Shown: one piece after another, positions 5,678 to 10,459 of the stretch
How positions within the stretch are numbered: position 1 is the stretch's first letter
Layout of the letters: every line of letters begins with the position of its first letter
NCBI RefSeq assembly: GCF_002498065.1
Contig: NZ_DAFZ01000081.1
Span: 1-10,459 of the forward strand
DNA from: Methanoculleus sp. UBA208
GTDB lineage: Archaea; Halobacteriota; Methanomicrobia; Methanomicrobiales; Methanoculleaceae
Length of the DNA: 10,459 bases
Direction of reading: 5' to 3'
The notes under the pieces: generated by a model
The model's database searches: none
What the model was told of the DNA's origin: nothing
What the model saw: the letters and a program-made list of their open reading frames with translations, nothing else
Made by a program: the position numbers and the translations under genes

Positions 5678-6733
5678 ATGGATAAAACAGAGCGCACATT
5701 CTTCCGACAGGTTGGCGACTCCCGTCCGGTATCCGTCCCATCCGTGAGCGATGCATCCACCTATACCGGGGAGTCCGATGCCGACCTCCTCGACGCCTAC
5801 TCCCGGGCCGTCGTCCGGGTCGTCGAGTCCGTGGGGCCCGCGGTCGTTAGCGTGGTCGCGGGGAAGAACCTCCAGGGCCGGCGCGGCGAGCAGATGGGAA
5901 CAGGCTCGGGTGTGATCGTGGCACCGGAAGGCTACATCCTGACCAACAATCACGTGGTGCAGGGAGCCGGGAGGCTCGAGGTCCGGACGGCGGACGGGAC
6001 CGCTCTTCCCGCACGCCTGGCCGGGGCCGACCCGGCGACCGATCTCGCCGTGCTCCGTACCGATACCGGGGACCTCCCCTACGCATCGTTCGGCGACTCC
6101 GAAGCGCTCTCGGTCGGCCAGCTCGCGATAGCCATCGGCAACCCGCTCGGCTTTAACTCGACTGTCTCGACGGGCGTCCTGAGCGCTCTCGGGCGGGCGC
6201 TCCGGAGCCGGGACGGCCGCCTTATCGAGAACATCATCCAGCACACCGCTCCCTTAAACCCCGGCAATTCCGGCGGTCCGCTGGTGGACTCGCGCGGCCG
6301 GGTCATCGGCATCAACACGGTCATCATCCCGATGGCGCAGGGCATCTGCTTCTCGATCCCCTCGAACACCGCCGCCTGGGTCCTGCCGCAGCTGGTCGCC
6401 GACGGCAGGGTGCGGCGCGGATACCTGGGTATTGCCGGGCAGTCACAGCCGCTCCCGCAGCCGCTTGTTGCGGCGCTCGGGCTTACCGCGAACCAGGCGG
6501 TCGAGGTCGTCTCGGTGAACAGGGCAAGCCCCGCCGGCCGTGCAGGACTCCGGCCGGGAGACCTGATCGTCGCGATCAACGAGACCGGCGTGACGTGCGT
6601 CGACGACCTGCACCGGTTCCTGGCCGTCTGGCCCATCGCGGAACCGGCAACCCTGACGCTTATTCGGGACCGGCGGCGGATCACGCTCCCGATCATCCCG
6701 GCGGAGGCGGTCGCGTGCACGGCCGCCGGCTAA
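5678..6733 (+). CDS. HtrA/Deg-like S1C serine protease with PDZ domain
   Basis: Trypsin-like serine protease of the HtrA (S1C) family, 351 residues, expected to degrade or chaperone misfolded proteins. The triad is intact: His92 in ILTNNHVV, Asp122 in TDLAVL, Ser198 in PLNPGNSGGPL. The glycine-rich GTGSGVIV (74-81) opens the protease domain, AIGNPLGF and STGVLSA follow, and a single PDZ domain spans about 246-336 (GYLGI, then SPAGRAGLRPGDLIVAINE). Most HtrA proteins are exported, yet the first 50 residues are polar and show no signal peptide or transmembrane helix, so this one looks cytoplasmic. A downstream GTG (5744) would shorten the polar N-terminus but not add a signal. It is a stand-alone gene ending 5' of the hairpin repeat block. 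Confidence 0.93.
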   Translation: MDKTERTFFRQVGDSRPVSVPSVSDASTYTGESDADLLDAYSRAVVRVVESVGPAVVSVVAGKNLQGRRGEQMGTGSGVIVAPEGYILTNNHVVQGAGRLEVRTADGTALPARLAGADPATDLAVLRTDTGDLPYASFGDSEALSVGQLAIAIGNPLGFNSTVSTGVLSALGRALRSRDGRLIENIIQHTAPLNPGNSGGPLVDSRGRVIGINTVIIPMAQGICFSIPSNTAAWVLPQLVADGRVRRGYLGIAGQSQPLPQPLVAALGLTANQAVEVVSVNRASPAGRAGLRPGDLIVAINETGVTCVDDLHRFLAVWPIAEPATLTLIRDRRRITLPIIPAEAVACTAAG

Positions 6734-6763
6734 ACGAGGGGCGGAACTCACAACCAACCTGAT

Positions 6764-6891
6764 CTTCGCGTCCTTCGCGGCTTCGCGTGAGATAACGTAC
6801 AAAGAGAAGGACAGGACCTCACGCGAAGTGCGACGTTCCGCAAGGAACGGAGCATGAGCATCGCAGGTGCGAAGAACGCAAAGCCGCGAAG
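6764..6891 (+). repeat. CTTCGCG inverted-repeat element
   Basis: Three CTTCGCG units occur at 6764, 6773 and 6781. CTTCGCGTGAG (6781-6791) is repeated in perfect inversion as CTCACGCGAAG (6818-6828), a potential 11-bp stem with a 26-nt loop. CTTCGCGGCTT (6773-6783) returns inverted at 6881-6891. It begins 30 nt after the protease stop codon, so it may also act as a 3'-end structure. Similar CTTCGCG-type intergenic repeats are common in many prokaryotes and often give spurious Arg/Ala-rich ORFs. Confidence 0.6.
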
Positions 6892-7305
6892 AGCGACGCT
6901 CCAGAGCGCGACTGCCGGGACGGCGCGACGGGCCGAAGGCCGTCGTTGTGCGACAAACAAGCAAGTGAAGCGAGGAAAATATCCCGATGCAGTGGACCGT
7001 GGGAACATCGCCACGGGGGGTGGGGACAGGGGAGGGGGGCTCGCCCCCCACCCCGTCAGCCCCTCCCCCAGGGCGATATCCCCTCGGAATCCGCGTCTGG
7101 AACGCAATCCAAAGTCACGCGTGAGCACCGTAGGCGAGAATCGCAACGATTCATGAGTGCAACTAGTGCGAGCATCGTGGGCGGCAGGAGTTTGAGAAGC
7201 CGTCAGGCTTCGAGTTGCGACGGGCCGAAGGGTGCGACGGTTCACTAGAACCGGAGCATGAGAAGCCCGAAGGGCTTCGAGTCCGGAGCTCGAGCACCGG
7301 AGGTG
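6834..7305 (+). repeat. Hairpin-string repeat block A
   Basis: This gene-free block between two convergent genes contains at least eight short perfect or near-perfect hairpins with 3-4 nt loops. Examples are CGTTCC/GGAACG (6834-6849, loop GCAA), CGAC-GGCC/GGCCGTCG (6926-6945, loop GAA, one bulge), GAATCG/CGATTC (7138-7152, CAA), GAAGCC/GGCTTC (7196-7211, GTCA), CGGTTC/GAACCG (7238-7253, ACTA), GAAGCCC/GGGCTTC (7262-7278, GAA) and CACC/GGTG (7295-7305, GGA). A linker of form GGAGnnTGAG precedes three of them (6849, 7187, 7253). Open frames here are Arg/Ser-rich and low in plausibility, so I treat it as non-coding. It could be a REP-like intergenic element or a structured RNA. Confidence 0.7.
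6975..7069 (+). repeat. GTGGACCGTGGG module plus GC hairpin, copy A
   Basis: The first part (about 6986-7020) is near-identical to 10242-10277: 12 bases GTGGACCGTGGG are exact and the whole 35-nt core differs at a few positions only. CCGTGG (6997-7002) can pair with CCACGG (7011-7016). The second part is a GC hairpin, GGGGAGGGGGG (7029-7039) with CCCCCCACCCC (7044-7054) and one A/A mismatch, followed by CCCCTCCCCC (7060-7069), which offers an alternative pairing partner. The same CCCCGTCAGCCCCTC tail follows the hairpin in copy B. Confidence 0.75.
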
Positions 7306-7368
7306 TGAGTTGCGAAGAGCGCGAAGTCCGTGATAACTGCTTCCCTTTGCGATCACTACCGGTCCCGG

Positions 7369-7956
7369 TCAGGGAACCCACGTTATCCGCGGCTCCCGCC
7401 GTACCGGTTTCGGAGACAGGGGGGCGGGATAGCCGAAGATCAGCGGCGCAACAATCTGGTGATCTTCGGGGACCTTCAGCGCCGCAAGGATCCCGGGGTT
7501 CTGCTCGATGAGGGCTGCGGAACCGATCCAGCAACTGCCGATGCCGAGCGCCCAGGCGGCAAGCATCATGTTCTCCGCACAGAGCGCGCAGTCGAGGACG
7601 CTTGATACGACATCCCGGGCGCCGAGGACCAGGACCAGCACCGGGGCGTTGTAGAAGATATTGAACTCCGGATTCCTGAGCGCCGCGAGGAATTCTTCCG
7701 TCCCGGGGCGCGACTCTTCTCCGATCTTCTCTAAGAGGATTGGTTTGCAGTAGTCGGACGCCTGCCGCATCAGTTCCCTGTCTCTCACGACCACGAACTG
7801 CCAGGGCTGAAGCCCGAGAGCGGTCGGGGCCTGGATGCCCGCAGCGATGATCGCCCTCAGGGCCTCGTCCGGGATCTCACGGTCGGTGTAGTTCCTGACG
7901 CTCCGGCGTTCCCGGATCACGGAGAAGATCCCGATGGACTCTGTATCCGTCACCAT
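7369..7956 (-). CDS. Nitroreductase-family flavoprotein
   Basis: Small FMN-dependent oxidoreductase of the nitroreductase superfamily, 195 residues, normally a homodimer in the cytoplasm that uses NAD(P)H or reduced F420/ferredoxin-type donors. Seen: RERRSVRNYTDREIP (17-31, FMN phosphate-binding Arg cluster), AGIQAPTALGLQPWQFVVV (second FMN contact), and near the C-terminal third MMLAAWALGIGSCWIGS and a closing FGYPA. Physiological substrate cannot be assigned; roles in this family range from quinone or nitro-group reduction to cofactor chemistry. ATG 7956 is chosen because a TATA box lies 27-28 nt upstream, giving a leaderless message. A GTG directly after it (7953) sits 7 nt from GAGGG and is an alternative. 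It is divergent from the PAS sensor gene and convergent with the protease gene across repeat block A. Confidence 0.9.
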   Translation of the reverse strand: MVTDTESIGIFSVIRERRSVRNYTDREIPDEALRAIIAAGIQAPTALGLQPWQFVVVRDRELMRQASDYCKPILLEKIGEESRPGTEEFLAALRNPEFNIFYNAPVLVLVLGARDVVSSVLDCALCAENMMLAAWALGIGSCWIGSAALIEQNPGILAALKVPEDHQIVAPLIFGYPAPLSPKPVRREPRITWVP

Positions 7957-7980
7957 AAACCCCTCACAGCTCGCCGATGG

Positions 7981-7987
7981 TATTTAT
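7981..7987 (-). promoter_or_regulatory. TATA box, nitroreductase gene
   Basis: ATAAATA on the minus strand, centred on 7984. The spacing to ATG 7956 predicts transcription from 7957 or so, that is, a leaderless message. Confidence 0.58.
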
Positions 7988-8154
7988 GTGTTGGGGGAAG
8001 CCGCACCGGTCTCCCCTCCCGGATCCGGCCTTTGCTCCATCACCTACCTGGGAAACCGTCGAATCTCCCGGAGTCCTTCTTGGTGGCCATGGCCGGACCC
8101 CGACAGCTTCCGCGCTACCAGTGGGGTGGTCTCCGACCTGCAGCCACCTCGCCG

Positions 8155-8209
8155 CCCGGTTTCTTACCCGGCCTGCTGCAGCAGGCCCTGGCCTTCCAGG
8201 AAACCCGGG
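8155..8209. promoter_or_regulatory. Nested palindrome in divergent intergenic region
   Basis: GGCCTGCTGCAGCAGGCC (8170-8187) is a perfect 18-bp palindrome. Outer arms CCCGGTTTC (8155-8163) and GAAACCCGGG (8200-8209) repeat the symmetry around nearly the same centre with one extra base. The site lies between the divergent nitroreductase and PAS genes, about 100 bp before the predicted PAS promoter, where an operator for a dimeric regulator could sit; a cruciform or hairpin is equally possible. The rest of 7988-8270 is GC-rich and shows no convincing gene. Confidence 0.5.
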
Positions 8210-8273
8210 GTGCAGCCGGAATCCCCGGGAGATCGAGGAAACCGGATTTTTACCTCGGAATCGGATAGTAATC

Positions 8274-8281
8274 TTTTTAAT
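8274..8281 (+). promoter_or_regulatory. TATA box, PAS sensor gene
   Basis: TTTTTAAT in an otherwise GC-rich region. Transcription would begin near 8304, leaving a leader of about 28 nt that contains GGTG (8324-8327), a possible match to the 16S 3' end, 4 nt before ATG 8332. Confidence 0.5.
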
Positions 8282-8331
8282 GTCCCCGGAGCACAACCAC
8301 TACAGCGACTGCATTCCAGCGCCGGTGGGTA

Positions 8332-10074
8332 ATGACAGACTCGCATTATGAACGGGCACCCTGTGATCCTGCGGTGTTCGACGCTCTCGAGGACGGCCTT
8401 CTTGTAGTAAGCGACGACCGGAAGGTCTGCTGGTACAACCCGGCTCTCGCACGCACCTTTGCCATCCGGCAGGAGGACGGTATAGGAATGGACGTGCGAA
8501 CTCTCTTCGGCACGTACCTCCTGCCGACCCTCGAGGATAAGGCCTCCGCACGGCTGCTCCGGCAGGCTCTTGAGAACGGTGCGGATCTGCCCGCCCACCT
8601 CTACCGTGCCCGGACACCCGACGGCACCCGGCGCTGGCTCTCGATCACGGGCAAGCCTGTCTTTGACGGGCAGCGGCTCATCAAGATCAGGGATGCCACC
8701 GCAGATCTGAACGCGCACCATTTTAAGGTCGCGCTCGACCGCTCGCCGGTGGTCGTCTTTGTGCAGGACGAGGACCTGCGCTACACCTGGTCGTACAACC
8801 AGCAGCTGGGGTCTACGGATGCGTCCATCATCGGCATGCGGGACGAAGAGGTCTTTCCCGAGAACGCCGCACAGCTTACCGCGCTCAAACGCCGGGTGCT
8901 TGAGACGGGAGAGACCGTACGGGCGGCGGTGGCGTTCACCGTCGCAGGCGAGCAGCGCATCCGGGACCTGACATTAAAGCCGCTCCGGGACGGGGAGGGC
9001 AAAATTACCGGCGTTACCGGGACAGCCTTCGACGTGACCGAACGGAACCGTGCGGAGGAGGCGCTCCGGGAGAAGACGCACGAACTGAAGAAACGGATGG
9101 ACGAACTCCGGTGCCTGTACACCATCTCGCACCTCGTCGAGGTTCCGGGAATAACGCTTGAAACGCTCCTGCAGGCGGTTGCCGATTCCCTTCCCCTGGG
9201 CTGGCAGTACCCCGACGATACCGAGGTACGGATCACCGTCTACGGCCGGAACTACTACCGGGGCGATCCGGGAGAGACCCCCTGGAAGCAGAGCAGCCCG
9301 ATCGTCGTCCGCGGCGTGCGGGTTGGCGAGGTTGAGGTCCGGTATCTCGTGGAGGTTCCGGAGGGGGCCGAAGGGCCGTTCCTGCCGGAAGAGCAGATGC
9401 TGCTTGACTCCGTCACAAGGCGGCTCGGCCGGATCATCGAACGGCTGCATGTGGAAGAGGCGCTTGAGGAGAGCGAGGAGAAGTTCCGGGGGATCGCCCA
9501 GCGGAGTTTCGATCTCATCGTTACGTCGTACCTGGCCGACGGGCTGAACTACGTCTCGCCGGCGATGGAGCGGATACTCGGGTACTCTCCCGAAGAGATG
9601 GTAGGAACGGAATGGGAGGATTACATTCTCCCGTCAAGCCTTCCTGCCTGGGAAAAGGGGTGCCGGAAGGTGCTCCGGGGCGAGCAGGTCGAGAGGCTCC
9701 AGGTCGAGGTCAGGCGGAAGGACGGGGAGACCGTCATACTGGAACTGAACGAGTCGCCGATCGTCGAGAAGGGGGTGATCGTGGGGTTCCAGGCTATCGG
9801 CAGGGATATCTCCGAGCGGATCCTGTACGAGCGGCTCCGGGAGCAGGCGTTCGATATGACCGAGCGCAACATCGCGCAGTTCGCCGTCCTTGCCGACCAT
9901 GTCCGCCACCCGCTCCAGGTGGTCATGGGGGTTGCGGACCTGCTCGACGACGAGGTGACCGCAGAAAAACTCCGGGAGCAGGTCCGGAGGATCAATGTGC
10001 AGATCAACCGGTTGGACCGGGAATGGATGGAGTCCCGGAAGATCCGGGAGTTTTTGAAGCGATACGAACTCTGA
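8332..10074 (+). CDS. Multi-PAS sensor protein lacking kinase ATPase domain
   Basis: Soluble signalling protein of 580 residues with no membrane segment. Order: PAS-1 about 13-125; PAS-2 about 130-238, ending in the common DVTERNRAEEAL linker; coiled coil 240-262; a central sensor domain about 258-372 (ELRCLYTISHLVE, GWQYPDDTEVRI, ETPWKQSSPIVV, EGPFLPEEQMLLDSV) often found beside PAS domains in methanogen sensors; PAS-3 about 380-495 (NYVSPAMERILGYSPEEMVG, then RDISERILYERL). The last 80 residues resemble a histidine-kinase dimerisation domain, VLADHVRHPLQVVMGVADLL. At the usual phospho-His position (SHELRTPL in standard kinases) there is Asp, with His one residue later, and no HATPase domain follows before the natural end REFLKRYEL. 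It therefore probably signals through partners, not by autophosphorylation. Ligand or cofactor unknown. ATG 8332 follows a promoter at a proper distance. Confidence 0.88.
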   Translation: MTDSHYERAPCDPAVFDALEDGLLVVSDDRKVCWYNPALARTFAIRQEDGIGMDVRTLFGTYLLPTLEDKASARLLRQALENGADLPAHLYRARTPDGTRRWLSITGKPVFDGQRLIKIRDATADLNAHHFKVALDRSPVVVFVQDEDLRYTWSYNQQLGSTDASIIGMRDEEVFPENAAQLTALKRRVLETGETVRAAVAFTVAGEQRIRDLTLKPLRDGEGKITGVTGTAFDVTERNRAEEALREKTHELKKRMDELRCLYTISHLVEVPGITLETLLQAVADSLPLGWQYPDDTEVRITVYGRNYYRGDPGETPWKQSSPIVVRGVRVGEVEVRYLVEVPEGAEGPFLPEEQMLLDSVTRRLGRIIERLHVEEALEESEEKFRGIAQRSFDLIVTSYLADGLNYVSPAMERILGYSPEEMVGTEWEDYILPSSLPAWEKGCRKVLRGEQVERLQVEVRRKDGETVILELNESPIVEKGVIVGFQAIGRDISERILYERLREQAFDMTERNIAQFAVLADHVRHPLQVVMGVADLLDDEVTAEKLREQVRRINVQINRLDREWMESRKIREFLKRYEL

Positions 10075-10092
10075 GTGCCGTAGCAGGCATTT

Positions 10093-10119
10093 GGGGAGTT
10101 TCGTCCCCTACGCAGGGGA
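10093..10119 (+). terminator. Mutually exclusive hairpins after PAS gene
   Basis: GGGGA (10093-10097), TCCCC (10104-10108) and GGGGA (10115-10119) follow each other within 45 nt of the stop codon. The middle strand can pair with either side, each giving a 5-bp stem with a 6-nt loop. No T-run follows. It could help 3'-end formation; short GC stems also arise by chance. Confidence 0.35.
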
Positions 10120-10203
10120 ACGTAATTGACTGTACAACACCGTTACTCAAATTTCCACTTGGCTCGATTGGAGAGCACCGGGTGCTGGATGGGTTTCAGG
10201 TGG

Positions 10204-10277
10204 CGACAAACGCAAAACGACCTGAGAGCGGAGAAAAATCCCCATGCAGTGGACCGTGGGAGTATCGCCGTGGGGGG
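10204..10277 (+). repeat. GTGGACCGTGGG module, copy B
   Basis: Related to 6950-7020: both begin with GCGACAAAC, continue through an A-rich GGAAAATAT/GGAGAAAAAT stretch, and share the CATGCAGTGGACCGTGGG core and a closing GGGGGG. Between the copies, AAC becomes AGT and CAC becomes CGT; the stem CCGTGG (10252-10257) with CCGTGG (10268-10273) can still pair in RNA through two G-U wobbles. Same strand orientation as copy A. The stretch 10120-10203 has no feature I can support. Confidence 0.75.
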
Positions 10278-10280
10278 AAC

Positions 10281-10440
10281 GACTGTCCGAAGGATGCGAT
10301 GGCCCGCAGGGCCGGAGCTTGAGAAACCCGAAGGGTTTCGGACAGAAGTTCGAGCACCGAAGGTGCGAATTGGAGACAGGGGAGGGGGGCGAGCCCCCCT
10401 CCCCGTCAGCCCCTCGAAGAACTTCGTTCTTCTCGAGCTC
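10281..10440 (+). repeat. Hairpin-string repeat block B
   Basis: Consecutive hairpins: TCC/GGA (10286-10294, loop GAA), GGCCC/GGGCC (10301-10313, GCA), GAAACCC/GGGTTTC (10323-10339, GAA), GCACC/GGTGC (10354-10366, GAA), GGGGAGGGGGG/CCCCCCTCCCC (10379-10404, loop CGAG, 11 bp perfect) and GAAGAAC/GTTCTTC (about 10415-10431, loop TTC). The linker GGAGCTTGAG (10314-10323) matches those in block A. The GC hairpin and its CCCCGTCAGCCCCTC tail recur at 7029-7065. In block A the GC hairpin follows directly on the GTGGACCGTGGG module; here about 95 nt of hairpin string separate them, so modules are shuffled. The block may continue beyond the window. Confidence 0.72.
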
Positions 10441-10459
10441 CTGCCCTCCGGCCAGTCGC

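Noticed and set aside
6834..7305. CRISPR array in the repeat block
   Set aside because: Hairpins have different sequences, spacing is irregular (about 17-70 nt or more), and there are no identical direct repeats with unique equal-length spacers or cas genes.
6443..7356. Long minus-strand frames (about 200 codons) across the protease end and repeat block
   Set aside because: They run antisense to the PDZ region and through hairpin repeats. The products are Arg/Ser/Pro-rich, as expected from GC-rich repeats, and include the spurious AAKDAKIR-type peptide produced by CTTCGCG repeats.
9612..10322. Plus-strand 236-codon frame overlapping the PAS gene and block B
   Set aside because: It is a shifted frame of the PAS-3 coding region, Gly/Arg-rich, running into non-coding repeats.

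Overview
The window looks like chromosomal DNA from a GC-rich methanogenic archaeon, most likely of the Methanomicrobiales (Methanoculleus-like). This is inferred from three things. Several genes have an AT-rich TATA-like box 25-28 nt before the start codon and no Shine-Dalgarno sequence, the pattern of leaderless archaeal genes. The 580-residue multi-PAS protein has a layout and a C-terminus that I associate with that order. Genes are GC-rich while promoters are AT-rich. No rRNA, tRNA, CRISPR array or transposase was seen.

Layout. 1-195: gene-poor left end with a diverged copy of a repeat that recurs twice later. 196-2173 (minus): an EamA/DMT-type transporter with a histidine-rich tail and, upstream of it, a family 3 solute-binding lipoprotein; a terminator-like site separates them. 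2463-3656 (plus): a small DUF2795-type protein and a glycerophosphodiester phosphodiesterase with its own leaderless promoter. 3637-5482 (minus): an alpha/beta hydrolase followed by a class I/II aminotransferase, probably one transcript; the aminotransferase end overlaps the phosphodiesterase end by 20 bp. 5678-6733 (plus): an HtrA-like S1C serine protease with a PDZ domain and no evident export signal. 6734-7368: a gene-free block of small hairpins and GC-rich repeats. 7369-7956 (minus): a nitroreductase-family flavoprotein. 7957-8331: a divergent control region with an 18-bp perfect palindrome. 8332-10074 (plus): a three-PAS sensor protein with a degenerate kinase-like end and no ATPase domain. 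10075-10459: a second repeat block related to the first.

The genes are mostly unrelated housekeeping or accessory functions (transport, lipid-headgroup breakdown, amino-acid metabolism, protein quality control, redox, sensing), so no single pathway ties the window together. The most unusual material is non-coding: a modular repeat family at the 3' ends of genes. It consists of a conserved GTGGACCGTGGG-type module, a very GC-rich terminator-like hairpin, and strings of short hairpins whose stem sequences differ between copies while pairing is kept. Two large blocks in the same orientation bracket the nitroreductase/PAS gene pair.
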